This document shows, piece by piece, positions 7,981 to 16,182 of a stretch of 64,000 bases of DNA. This DNA comes from Bin87 sp965116785. Its GTDB lineage: Bacteria; Chloroflexota; Dehalococcoidia; Lucifugimonadales; UBA3495. The stretch lies in assembly GCA_965116785.1 (NCBI GenBank), contig OZ220731.1, forward strand, positions 3,534,001 through 3,598,000, in the 5' to 3' direction. The position numbers were made by a program, and so were the translations under genes. The notes under the pieces were generated by a model. That model ran no database searches. It was not told where the DNA came from and saw nothing but the letters and a program-made list of their open reading frames with translations. Position 1 is the first letter of the stretch. Each line of letters starts with the position of its first letter.

Positions 7981-7991
7981 TCAGACCCGGT

Positions 7992-9128
7992 CTACCCCGC
8001 CACCAGCATCTCGTCCGTGCTCATCAGCGGCGACAGCAGCCGGGGCGCGCCGTCGGTGACCAGCACCATGTCCTGCAGGTGCCAGCACGGCCCGATGTGC
8101 GGCTCCAGCGCCACCACCATGCCCTCCTCCAGGACCCGCTCGCTGGACGGCACCATGTACGGCTCCTGCTGGTGCCACCACGCGCCGACGCCGTGCCCGG
8201 CCAGGGCCACGTTGCCCTCGAAGCCGGCCTCGTGAAACGCGTCGTTGGCGAAGTGGTAGATGTCTGCCGTCCGCGCGCCGGGGACGCACCGGTCGATGGT
8301 GGCGCGGTAGATGTCCAGCACGACCCGGTAGGTGCGCTTCTGCTCGTCTGAAGGCGCCCCCACGCAGACGGTCCGCGACTGGTGTCCTGGATAGCCGTTG
8401 AGATACGCCACGTAATCGTTGCGGATGATGTCGCCAGTCTCGAAGGCCAGGTCGCTCTCGCCGCCGTAGCCCACGTTGTTGCGGCTGGAGTTCAGGATGC
8501 CGTGGACCCAGTTGGCCCCCCGCCGCAGGCAGCTCTCGACGATGCGGCTGTGCACCAGCCGTTCCGTGTCGCCGGGCCGCACGGTGGGCAGCACCTCCAG
8601 GTAGGCCTCGTCCAGCATCTTCGCGCCGGCCTCCAGGGCCGCGACTTCCTCGGGGGTCTTGATCCAGCGCACCCGGTCCATCAGGTCGGTGCTGTCCACG
8701 ATGCGCGCCCGGGGCAGCAGCCGGCCGATCTCCTCCCACCGGTTGGCGCTGACGTAGCTCTTCTCAAACGCGATGGTCTCCTCGGCCAACCCCAGGTTCC
8801 GCAGCACGGCGGCGGCTCGTTCGTAGGGGGACTCGGCGTAGTCGTCGACGACCTCGATGCGTTCCAGCCACGAGTCGCGGCGGGCCAGGGGCGCCGCGTA
8901 GGAGTTGAGCACCATCACCGGCTCGCCCGTGCGCGGCCACACCAGCAGCACCTCCCGTGGCGAGTCGGGAAACTCCAGGTGCCGCGCCAGCGTGCCCGGG
9001 TAGGCGAAACCGGCCAGGTAGGTGAAGTTCTTGCCCGAGCGGGCGACCACGGCCGAAACGCCCGCTTCGTCCATCAGCCGGTGCAACCGCTCCACGTTGG
9101 CGATTATCTTGTCGAAGGCGTTGGCCAT
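7992..9128 (-). CDS. M24-family metallopeptidase (Xaa-Pro aminopeptidase-like)
   Basis: The product has an N-terminal creatinase/prolidase-like domain (GVSAVVARSGKNFTYLAGF) and a pita-bread catalytic domain. Metal-ligand regions are visible: Asp residues in ETGDIIRNDYVAY, His in AGHGVGAWWHQ, and Glu in VALEPHIG. The usual last Glu in a V-E-D context is replaced by LQDMVLVT, so metal binding may differ. Members cleave Xaa-Pro or related amide and ester substrates. An ATG at 9137 is also possible, but AAGGAG is better spaced (10 bases) from the ATG at 9128. It is the last gene of a minus-strand run with the DUF35, thiolase-like and CaiB genes, so it may act on the same catabolic substrate. Confidence 0.85.
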   Translation of the reverse strand: MANAFDKIIANVERLHRLMDEAGVSAVVARSGKNFTYLAGFAYPGTLARHLEFPDSPREVLLVWPRTGEPVMVLNSYAAPLARRDSWLERIEVVDDYAESPYERAAAVLRNLGLAEETIAFEKSYVSANRWEEIGRLLPRARIVDSTDLMDRVRWIKTPEEVAALEAGAKMLDEAYLEVLPTVRPGDTERLVHSRIVESCLRRGANWVHGILNSSRNNVGYGGESDLAFETGDIIRNDYVAYLNGYPGHQSRTVCVGAPSDEQKRTYRVVLDIYRATIDRCVPGARTADIYHFANDAFHEAGFEGNVALAGHGVGAWWHQQEPYMVPSSERVLEEGMVVALEPHIGPCWHLQDMVLVTDGAPRLLSPLMSTDEMLVAG

Positions 9129-9185
9129 GACGCTCATTCTCCTTGGAAACGGTTATCGTGATGTCGTGCCGCCTCGGCCGGCAAC

Positions 9186-9674
9186 CTATTGCTGCGAAGC
9201 GGGCAGGAATACCGGCAGCACCACGTCGGGATTGTCCGCCGCGGATATGAATGCAACTTGCACCGGCATGCCGATGCTGATGTCCTCGGGCGCGACCTGC
9301 AGGACGTTGCTGCAGATGCGCAGGCCTTCCTGCTCCTCCAGCTCGATCATGCAGATGTTGTAGGGCGTCTGCTCCCTTTCCCGGATCGCCGGATGCACCG
9401 GGTGCCGCACGATCACGAAGGAATACACGAACCCGCGCCCGCTTACCCGGGTCCATTCGTATGCCAGCGATGAGCATTCGGGACACATCGGCGTGGGCAG
9501 GTGCCGGAACCGCCCGCAATCCGCGCACCGCTGGATGCGCAACTCGCCGTTCCGCGTCCCCTCCCAGAAGCCCCGCTCGTAATCCGGCACGCGCTCCAAG
9601 TCGGGCAGCGGCACGCCCTCCAGCGGCCCGGTCATCGCCGGCGATTTGGCAGCCTGTTCCGTCTGCTGGGTCAT
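9186..9674 (-). CDS. DUF35 zinc-ribbon/OB-fold acyl-CoA-binding protein
   Basis: The 162-residue protein has the rubredoxin-like zinc ribbon CADCG and CPEC (about residues 50-67) followed by an OB-fold with GRGFVYSFVIV. DUF35 proteins bind acyl-CoA and form complexes with thiolase-like partners, for example in steroid side-chain retro-aldol cleavage (Ltp2 with ChsH2-DUF35) and in hydroxymethylglutaryl-CoA synthesis. Here the thiolase-like gene lies directly upstream on the same strand with a 12-base gap, so the two very probably form such a complex. Confidence 0.9.
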   Translation of the reverse strand: MTQQTEQAAKSPAMTGPLEGVPLPDLERVPDYERGFWEGTRNGELRIQRCADCGRFRHLPTPMCPECSSLAYEWTRVSGRGFVYSFVIVRHPVHPAIREREQTPYNICMIELEEQEGLRICSNVLQVAPEDISIGMPVQVAFISAADNPDVVLPVFLPASQQ

Positions 9675-9686
9675 TCCAGTTCCTCG

Positions 9687-10877
9687 CTATCCCCGGCGAA
9701 TGGTCACCGCGCCGCTGAGTTGAGCCACGCTGCTGCAGGACAGGACCCGGTTGATGGTCTTTTGCGGCGGCTGCGCGGTGGAGTCGCCCCGGATCAGCCG
9801 CACCGCCTCCTGCACGTGAGTCAGGCCGTGGATGTAGGCCTCGGAGTGGTTGCCGCCGTGGGTGTTGACCGGCAGCGTCCCGTCGAACCGGATGTTGGCG
9901 CCGCCATCGACAAAATCCTTGGCCTCGCCCGGGGCCACGAACCCGTAGGTTTCCAGGTTGATCAGGCAGAACGGCGTGAAGTGGTCGTAGAACATCATAG
10001 CGTCCATGTCCGCCGCGCTCAGCCGGGCGCGCGCCCACAGGTCGCGGGCGGTGTGCTCCGATTCGGCCACGGCCAGGTCGGGACGATAGACGATGCCGTC
10101 GTTGCGGGGGCCCGCCCCCTGCGCCGCCGCCTCGACCAGGGTCAGGGTATCGGAGTGGCGCAATTCCCGGGCGCGCTGGGGCGTTGTCAGCACCACGGCG
10201 GCCGCCCCGTCGTTCTCCTGGCAGAAATCCAGCACGTGCAGCGGGTCCACCACCATGCGGGAGTTCTGGTGGTCGTCGATGGTGATGGGCTCCCGGCGCA
10301 GCGCGCGGGGGTTGCGGGACGCGTGCTCCCGCAGGGTCACCGCGACCCAGCCGAAGTGACGGCTGGTGGCTCCGTACTGGTGCATGTAACGCCGCACGAA
10401 CATCCCGAACCGGTGCGCCGGCGCCATGCTGCCCCACGGCACCGCAAAACTGTCGGCCCCGCCGGGTATGCTCTCGGGACCTCTTGCCCGCCCCAGACGT
10501 ACGCCGGAGCGCAGGTTGGCCGCGCGAAAGCACACCACGTAGTTGGCGTACCCGGCGGCTATGGCCGCCGCCGCGTGTCCCACCGTTGCGTTGCCCGCGC
10601 CTCCGCCGTACGAGATCGACTCCCAGTGCCGCAGGTTCTTGATGCCCAGGGACTGCGTCAGCAGGGTCTCGTGGTTCGACTCCATGTCGTAGCGAATGAG
10701 GCCGTCGATATCCTGCGGCGAAATGCCAGCGTCGTCGCATGCGGCCTTGATCGCCTCCGAGGCCAGTTGCAGCTCGCTGCGGCCCGAGTCCCACGAGAAC
10801 TCGGTTTCGCCGATGCCGACGATGGCGGCCTTGTCCCGGATGCCGTTGGTGTCCGCGGGAATGATGTTGGGCGGCAT
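9687..10877 (-). CDS. Thiolase-like lipid-transfer protein (aldolase-type, partner of DUF35)
   Basis: The 396-residue product has the thiolase fold of the SCP2/lipid-transfer subgroup: AAIVGIGETEFS at the start, a glycine-rich SYGGGAGNATVGHAA at the usual nucleophile loop, and VNTHGGNHSEAYIHG near the end in place of the usual HxxG and active-site Cys regions. No nucleophilic cysteine is present in the SYGGGAGNA loop, so ordinary Claisen thiolysis is unlikely; Ltp2-type proteins with this change act as retro-aldolases on CoA thioesters. It sits between the DUF35 gene and the fused CaiB transferase, 6 bases after the latter's stop, which fits a CoA-linked chain-shortening step. The substrate is unknown. 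Confidence 0.85.
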   Translation of the reverse strand: MPPNIIPADTNGIRDKAAIVGIGETEFSWDSGRSELQLASEAIKAACDDAGISPQDIDGLIRYDMESNHETLLTQSLGIKNLRHWESISYGGGAGNATVGHAAAAIAAGYANYVVCFRAANLRSGVRLGRARGPESIPGGADSFAVPWGSMAPAHRFGMFVRRYMHQYGATSRHFGWVAVTLREHASRNPRALRREPITIDDHQNSRMVVDPLHVLDFCQENDGAAAVVLTTPQRARELRHSDTLTLVEAAAQGAGPRNDGIVYRPDLAVAESEHTARDLWARARLSAADMDAMMFYDHFTPFCLINLETYGFVAPGEAKDFVDGGANIRFDGTLPVNTHGGNHSEAYIHGLTHVQEAVRLIRGDSTAQPPQKTINRVLSCSSVAQLSGAVTIRRG

Positions 10878-10883
10878 TGCGGG

Positions 10884-13310
10884 CTATTCCTCCTCCCAGA
10901 ACACAACCTTGCGCTGTTGCAGGTCGTGGATCTGCTCGTCGGTGTACCCCAACTCGCGGAGGATCGGGCGGGTCTGCTGCCCTTTCAGCGGTCCCGGGCC
11001 GACCCGACCCGGCGTTGCGGAGAAATCGACCACGGGAGCGTACCGCCAGAACTCGCCGTAACGTGGGGCCTCCACCTGGGTGAGCAGCCCATTGTCGCGC
11101 ACGTGGGGGTCTTCGTTGAAGAAGAAATACATCCCCCGGTCCTCCGCCTTGACGCAGGCCACGTCGGCGGCGGTGAGCAGCCGCTCCCAGTGCATCGGTT
11201 CCTCGGCGGCAAACACCCGGCCCAGCTCATCGGCCAGCGCATCGTCGTGCTTCTCCCGCGCCTCCGCAGTATCGAAACGAGGGTCGGCGAGCAAATCCGG
11301 CCGGTCTATGGTGCGGCACAATGCCTCCCACTCGTCCTCGAAGGGACAGGCCAGGAACACCCAACCCGTGCGGGCCCGGTACAGGCGGTACAAGGCGTGC
11401 AGCCCGTGCCCATCCCCGTCCGGTAGCGGGCGTGGCTGCTTGCCCGCGTGCCAGTAGAAGTCGTCGATGTTGGCGTAGGCGTTGGCCGCGATCATCGTCG
11501 ACTCGACGTACTGCGCCTTGCCGGTGCGCTCGCGGGCCAAGAGGCCCAGCACCAGGCCAACGGCGTTGACCATGCCCGTGTTGTGGTCGGCGGTGCCGTC
11601 GTTGGCCCGCTTCAGCTGTTTGGACACGGCCGCGATTTCATCGATGGACATGGCCTGATCCGGCGGCGGGAAAGCATCCCTGCCCATCTGCGCCACGCCG
11701 CCTCCCGAGACCGCGCCGGCAATGGGGGCCATGGAAGGCCGGTGCGAATACGGCCCGGTCGAGCCGTACCCGCCGGCATAGAGGTACACCAGGTTGGGGT
11801 TGATCTCGGCCAGTTGCTCGTATCCGATGCCCGTGCGTTCGGGCGCGCCGGGGCGCATGCTGTGCAGCAGCAGGTCGGCCTTGGCCGCCAGCTTGCCCAT
11901 GATCTCCTGGCCCTCCTCTGTCTTGAGGTCCAGGCAGATGTCCTCGGAGCCGGCCATGGTCCGGTGCGCCGACATGGGCATGCCCTGCCGGCCCCAGTCG
12001 CCGCCGGGCGCCTCGATGCGGATCACCCGCGCGCCCAGCTCGGCCACCAGGGCGCAACCCAGCGGCCCGTTGATTACCGTGCCGAGGTCCAGCAGGGTTA
12101 TCCCTTCGAGGGCATGCTTCGGCATCGCTGCCTTTGCGCCGTTGGAGCGACTCTCGACGCCGCTTCCCAACCGCGCCAGCACCTCCGCCGTGTGCTGGCC
12201 CAGCGCCGGAGCCGGCCCCTGCGTGCGCCCCGGCGTCCCGCTCATGCTCACCATCGGGCCGAGTTGGCGCGTGTCGCCCACGCCCGGCACGGACAGGTCC
12301 TGCACGTTGCCGTTGTGCACGATCTGTGGATGCTCCAGCGCCTGCTCGGAGGTGTAGTAAGGCTCGGCGGCAACGTTGCCGGCCTCGCCCAGAAATATGT
12401 CCATCCACTCCTGCAGGGTCTTCTCCTGCACCTTCTCCAGCATGATCCGTTCCAGGGCCGCCACCGCATCCTGATCCAGGAATGGCGCGCTCTTGAAACG
12501 CGGGTCCTCGTAGATGAAGTCCATGTCCAGCCAGTGCATCATGGAGCGGAACAGCCGCTCCACCACGTTGCCCAGCTGGATCCACTGGCCGTCTTTGGTG
12601 CGCGCCGGCAGATAGCCCGTGGGGTTGGGCCGCCCGATGCCCACCCGGGGGTCCGGCGGGTAGGTGTCGGGCAGGTTCTCGATCATCTGGCCGTACACCC
12701 AGGACACGTGGTCGTAGGTGGTCACGGCCTTCAGCATGCTGGTTTCCACCCGCTGCCCCAGGCCGGTCTTTTCCCGCACGTACAGGGCCGACGTGATGCC
12801 GCGGATGAGCGCCGTGGCGGCCGCGTGGCAGACCCCCTGCACGACCACGTAGTTGGGGCCTTCCCTCGGGTTCTGCTCGGCGAACATCATCATCCGACCG
12901 CTCTTGGCCGCCACCACGCCGTCGTAACCCTTGTACTGAGCGTAGGGTCCATCCGACCCGAACCCGGTCAGCGTCGCATGAACCAGGCCGGGATGGCCGT
13001 CCCGCAGGGTGTCGTAGTCGACGCCCAACCTCCTGGCGACGCCCGGCCGGTAATTCTCGACCACCACGTCAGCCCGTTTGGCCAACTCCCGGGCGTTGTC
13101 CCCGCCGTCCGCAGTCTTCAAATCCAGCACGACGCTCTTCTTGCCACGATTCCACTGGATGGAGCCCGGCGCGTCCCGGAATTTTTCGCCGCCCGGGGGC
13201 TCAACCTTGATCACCTCGGCGCCGAAGTCGGACAGCACCATGGTCGCCACGCCGCCGGCCCGGCCGCTGGTGAAATCCAGGACGGTGATTCCATCAAAGA
13301 CCTGCGCCAT
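10884..13310 (-). CDS. Fused tandem CaiB/BaiF (class III) CoA-transferase
   Basis: The protein is about 808 residues, twice the usual length. Each half is a complete-looking CaiB/BaiF unit: GITVLDFTSGRAGG, DFGAEVIKVEPPGG and LVHATLTGFGSDGPY in the first; GITLLDLGTVINGP, ELGARVIRIEAPGG and LVYLYAGGYGSTGPY in the second, which begins near residue 396. Class III enzymes normally act as interlocked homodimers and transfer CoA between carboxylic acids through a catalytic aspartate. A fusion could form an internal pseudo-dimer. I use the ATG at 13310, preceded by GGGGGG; an upstream ATG at 13379 adds a low-quality extension. The gene precedes the thiolase/DUF35 genes and probably activates their substrate as a CoA ester. 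Confidence 0.9.
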   Translation of the reverse strand: MAQVFDGITVLDFTSGRAGGVATMVLSDFGAEVIKVEPPGGEKFRDAPGSIQWNRGKKSVVLDLKTADGGDNARELAKRADVVVENYRPGVARRLGVDYDTLRDGHPGLVHATLTGFGSDGPYAQYKGYDGVVAAKSGRMMMFAEQNPREGPNYVVVQGVCHAAATALIRGITSALYVREKTGLGQRVETSMLKAVTTYDHVSWVYGQMIENLPDTYPPDPRVGIGRPNPTGYLPARTKDGQWIQLGNVVERLFRSMMHWLDMDFIYEDPRFKSAPFLDQDAVAALERIMLEKVQEKTLQEWMDIFLGEAGNVAAEPYYTSEQALEHPQIVHNGNVQDLSVPGVGDTRQLGPMVSMSGTPGRTQGPAPALGQHTAEVLARLGSGVESRSNGAKAAMPKHALEGITLLDLGTVINGPLGCALVAELGARVIRIEAPGGDWGRQGMPMSAHRTMAGSEDICLDLKTEEGQEIMGKLAAKADLLLHSMRPGAPERTGIGYEQLAEINPNLVYLYAGGYGSTGPYSHRPSMAPIAGAVSGGGVAQMGRDAFPPPDQAMSIDEIAAVSKQLKRANDGTADHNTGMVNAVGLVLGLLARERTGKAQYVESTMIAANAYANIDDFYWHAGKQPRPLPDGDGHGLHALYRLYRARTGWVFLACPFEDEWEALCRTIDRPDLLADPRFDTAEAREKHDDALADELGRVFAAEEPMHWERLLTAADVACVKAEDRGMYFFFNEDPHVRDNGLLTQVEAPRYGEFWRYAPVVDFSATPGRVGPGPLKGQQTRPILRELGYTDEQIHDLQQRKVVFWEEE

Positions 13311-13473
13311 CGTGCCCCCCTTTGCGGTCCGTTGGTCTGTCGCGCCATGGTACGGCGTTTTCGCCGCCGGCGCCATCAACCGCTCCGAAGTCGTAGGGGT
13401 CTCTCAATCATCAAACGACCGGTCCCGTCGCTCCCCGGAGAACTTAAGCGTACGCGGATTGCGACGGGGGAAT

Positions 13474-13667
13474 GTCAGAATCAGGTAGGACTTACGCACT
13501 TGAACTTGTCATTGCGAGCGAAGCGCGGCAATCTCGCCGCCACAGGACGCATCGTCCAGACAACGGGATCGCCACGTCGCTACGCTTCTCGCGATGACAA
13601 ACCGGGCACACGTGAGAGCTTTCCCAATCCTGTCAAATCATAAAATCCCGCAAATCCTGATTCTGAC
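13474..13667. repeat. Palindromic repeat family B, interrupted by a family A element
   Basis: The left edge GTCAGAATCAGG (13474) and the right part ending CCTGATTCTGAC (13667) are the two ends of a family B palindrome found complete at 15870, 36538 and 46303. Here a family A element lies between them. The whole 13311-13799 interval has no gene other than these repeats. Confidence 0.65.
13506..13601. repeat. Palindromic repeat family A
   Basis: An imperfect inverted repeat of about 96 bp. The left arm reads TGTCATTGCGAGCGAAGCG, and the right arm is its near reverse complement ending GCGATGACAA. Further copies, complete or half, occur at 14802, 21180, 43483, 44672, 49011, 49057 and 51112. The family codes for nothing and resembles small non-autonomous palindromic elements. 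Confidence 0.85.
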
Positions 13668-13799
13668 GATTCACGAAAGTGCGCACGCATGAGCCTTGGG
13701 TTCGTTGACGGCGCAAACCCCGCCGACTACACTGCCGGGCACCGCATCGCATCGCCCGTATCGATTTCGAAGGGCCAGTTACCTGGAGAGGTGTTCGTC

Positions 13800-14708
13800 A
13801 TGCCTTTGCCGCCGAACCGCGTGGATTACAGCCCCATCATCGACCGTCCCGTCATCAAGTGGCCCAACGACGCCCGGGTGGCGTTGTGGATCGCGCCCAA
13901 CGTTGAGCACTACGAATACGAGCCGGAATTCGACGGGAACCGCGACCCCTGGCCGCGCATGCCCTATCCCGACGTGCAGCAATACTCCTACCGGGACTAC
14001 GGCAACCGGGTCGGTTTCTGGCGCATGGCCGACGTGCTGGACCGGTACAACATCCGCTGCTGCGTGTCCCTGAACATGGCGGTGCTGGAGCACTTCCCCG
14101 AAATCGGCGAGGCCATGGTGCAGCGCAACTGGGACTTCATGAGCCACGGCATCTACAACACGCGCTACCTGAACGGCTACACCGAGGAGCAGGAGCGGGA
14201 GTTCTACCGGGACACCATCGATACCCTGAAGCGGCACACCGGCAAGCAGCTCAAGGGCATGCTGGGGCCGGCCATCTCCGGCACCGAGCGCACCCCCGAC
14301 CTGATGGCCGAGGCTGGCCTCATCTACCACACCGACTGGATGCACGACGACCAGCCCGTGCCCATCCGCGTCAACAGCGGCAAGCTCGTGTCGGTGCCTT
14401 ACTCCATCGAGCTGAACGACGCGCCGCTGTTCCGCCAGCACTACGAGGGCGACTACTTCGCCGAGATCTGCAAGGCACAATTCGACCAGCTCTACCAGGA
14501 AGGCGCACACAGCGGGCGCGTGATGTGCATCGCCCTGCATCCATATCTCATCGGCCAGCCCCACCGCGCCCGGTACCTGGACGACGTGTTGAGCTACATC
14601 ATGTCCCACGACGGGGTCTGGCAGACCACGGCGGACGACATTGCCGAGTACTACATCGCCAACTACTACGACGAGGCCGTGGCACACGCGGCGCAGTTGA
14701 ACGGCTGA
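13800..14708 (+). CDS. Polysaccharide deacetylase-family protein (PuuE/allantoinase-like), first of tandem pair
   Basis: The start at 13800 is chosen because GGAGAGG lies eight bases upstream; an in-frame ATG at 13689 would add a repeat-derived extension. The 302-residue product belongs to the NodB-fold group related to PuuE-type allantoinases: VKWPNDARVAL-like opening (here IKWPNDARVALWI), NVEHYEYE, SHGIYNTRY and ALHPYLIGQPHR. The classical deacetylase Asp-Asp and HxxxH metal motifs are altered, as is common in this subgroup, which hydrolyses C-N bonds of cyclic or linear amides. The next gene (14921-15835) is a clear paralogue. The substrate is unknown. Confidence 0.85.
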   Translation: MPLPPNRVDYSPIIDRPVIKWPNDARVALWIAPNVEHYEYEPEFDGNRDPWPRMPYPDVQQYSYRDYGNRVGFWRMADVLDRYNIRCCVSLNMAVLEHFPEIGEAMVQRNWDFMSHGIYNTRYLNGYTEEQEREFYRDTIDTLKRHTGKQLKGMLGPAISGTERTPDLMAEAGLIYHTDWMHDDQPVPIRVNSGKLVSVPYSIELNDAPLFRQHYEGDYFAEICKAQFDQLYQEGAHSGRVMCIALHPYLIGQPHRARYLDDVLSYIMSHDGVWQTTADDIAEYYIANYYDEAVAHAAQLNG

Positions 14709-14757
14709 CCATGCTTCACTCGTCAAACCCCACCGCGCTCGTCTGACCACGCCTCAC

Positions 14758-14787
14758 CCGTCATTCCCGCGCAAGCGGGAATCCAGA
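14758..14787. repeat. Palindromic repeat family D, half copy
   Basis: CCGTCATTCCCGCGCAAGCG followed by GGAATCCAG. This is a short hairpin (CCCGC/GCGGG) of a repeat type widespread in bacterial genomes; longer copies are at 28854 and 44804. Confidence 0.7.
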
Positions 14788-14801
14788 GCGCCCACTTCAG
14801 T

Positions 14802-14895
14802 TTGTCATTGCGAGCGTAGCGCGGCAATCTCGGCGGTGTAACGACGGACCGCACTCCAACGGGATCGCCACGTCACTGCGCTCCTGGCGATGACA
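14802..14895. repeat. Palindromic repeat family A
   Basis: A complete copy of about 94 bp between the two tandem deacetylase genes. The left arm is TTGTCATTGCGAGCGTAGCG and the right arm ends GGCGATGACA. It separates genes that might otherwise be one transcription unit. Confidence 0.85.
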
Positions 14896-14920
14896 TCAGC
14901 ACCAAAGAGGAGATCAAGTT

Positions 14921-15835
14921 ATGCCCGCAGAACGGCGCTTCGGGATGGACCACCCGCACTACGACTGGTCGCCCCTCAACAAGCGGGGGATCCTGCGCTG
15001 GCCGGATAACGCCCGGGTCGCCCTGTGCGTCATCGTCAATCTCGAGCACCCCGAATGGGACCCGCCGGCCGACAGCTTCACCACGCCCTTCTCCGGCGGC
15101 CTGGGCGCCCGTGGGTTCCCGGACTACGCTCGCCTGTCCCACCGTGAATACGGGCACCGGGTCGGTATCTTCCGCGTGCTGGACACCCTGCGGAAGCACG
15201 GCATCCCGGCCACCGTGGCCATGGACGCCATGACCGCCGAGAACTATCCCTACCTGGTGCGCCATTGCCAGGAGGCCGGCGCCGAAATCATCGGCCACGG
15301 GGTGTCCCTCTCGCAGATGATCAGCAGCAACATGTCCGAGGATGCCGAGCGGGACTACATCAGCCAATCGGTGGCTGCCCTGACCCGCGCCACCGGCAGC
15401 GCCCCCGCCGGTTGGCTGGGCCCGGAATACGGCGAGTCCAACCGCACCCCGCAGCTGTTGTCCGAGGCCGGCGTGCGCTACGTGTGCGACTGGGTCAACG
15501 ACGAGCAGCCCTACCCGCTGCACAGCCCCCACGGCGAGCTGTTCACCCTGCCCATCATGTGGGAGCTGGACGACATATCCGCCATGTGGGAACGTCGGGT
15601 GGTCGTCGGCCGGTACCAGCAGCTTCTGGAAGAGAGCTTCGAAACGCTGTACGAGGACGGCCAGCAGAACGGCCGCGTCATGGCGCTGAACCTGCACCCC
15701 TGGCTCATCGGCCAGCCCTTCCGCATCGGCTATCTAGATCGGGCGCTGGGCCGCATGATGCGTCGCGGCGGCGTGTGGGCCGCCACCGGCTCCGAAATCG
15801 TGGACTGGTACCGGGACAACCCGCCGACGGCATAG
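14921..15835 (+). CDS. Polysaccharide deacetylase-family protein (PuuE/allantoinase-like), second of tandem pair
   Basis: A 304-residue paralogue of the gene at 13800. Shared landmarks are LRWPDNARVALCV, VNLEHPEWD, HREYGHRVGIFR, IIGHGVSLSQ, WLGPEYGESNRTP and ALNLHPWLIGQPFR. A GAGGAG site lies ten bases before the ATG. Conservation of the same motifs in both copies argues that both are active. Tandem duplication with divergence suggests two related amide or N-acyl substrates, or a hetero-oligomer. Expression may be independent of the first copy because a family A repeat sits between them. Confidence 0.85.
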   Translation: MPAERRFGMDHPHYDWSPLNKRGILRWPDNARVALCVIVNLEHPEWDPPADSFTTPFSGGLGARGFPDYARLSHREYGHRVGIFRVLDTLRKHGIPATVAMDAMTAENYPYLVRHCQEAGAEIIGHGVSLSQMISSNMSEDAERDYISQSVAALTRATGSAPAGWLGPEYGESNRTPQLLSEAGVRYVCDWVNDEQPYPLHSPHGELFTLPIMWELDDISAMWERRVVVGRYQQLLEESFETLYEDGQQNGRVMALNLHPWLIGQPFRIGYLDRALGRMMRRGGVWAATGSEIVDWYRDNPPTA

Positions 15836-15869
15836 GCGTGGTCCCCACGCGTACCCGCTTTCGCAAATT

Positions 15870-15979
15870 GTCAGAATCAGGATTTTCGAGATTTACGGAT
15901 TATCAGGATTGGAACTGTTCTGTGGCACAGATATCCCAATCCTGTCCAATCATAAAATCCCGTAAATCCTGATTCTGAC
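15870..15979. repeat. Palindromic repeat family B
   Basis: A complete element of about 110 bp. GTCAGAATCAGGATTTTC at the left and its near reverse complement ending CCTGATTCTGAC at the right enclose CAGGATTGG and CCAATCCTG inner arms. The 15836-16181 interval holds only this element and a family C element. Confidence 0.8.
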
Positions 15980-16041
15980 GATCCTCCGCCGCAAACCGGG
16001 TCGCGCGCGAGGACCATTGCCGTGATGGCCGCTGTGCCTCA

Positions 16042-16182
16042 GCAGCAGGGCTTTCCCAAAGCAATTGACCGCCATCAGTTGCCGCTCATCCTGAGCTTGT
16101 CGAAGGATGCCTGTTGGGGCGGTTCATGGTTCGACAGGCTCACCATGAGCGGGTGAAAGTGGACTTTGGAAAGGCCCTGGCT
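16042..16182. repeat. Palindromic repeat family C
   Basis: Core inverted repeat at 16082-16152: CCGCTCATCCTGAGCTTGTC against the complement of GACAGGCTCACCATGAGCGG. Outer arms GGGCTTTCCCAAAG and CTTTGGAAAGGCCC extend the palindrome. A second copy lies at 37887. The core is a repeat type common in many bacteria. Confidence 0.75.

Noticed and set aside
8764..10794. 676-codon minus-strand open frame
   Set aside because: It overlaps the M24, DUF35 and thiolase-like genes in another frame; only the latter have conserved motifs and ribosome sites.
9501..11426. 641-codon plus-strand open frame
   Set aside because: It is antisense to the DUF35, thiolase-like and CaiB genes, with composition typical of a shadow frame (His/Gln/Arg-rich).
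11448..13643. 731-codon plus-strand open frame
   Set aside because: It is antisense to the fused CaiB/BaiF protein and has no protein-like motifs; GC-rich codon use opens the opposite frame. Its right end also runs into repeats A and B.
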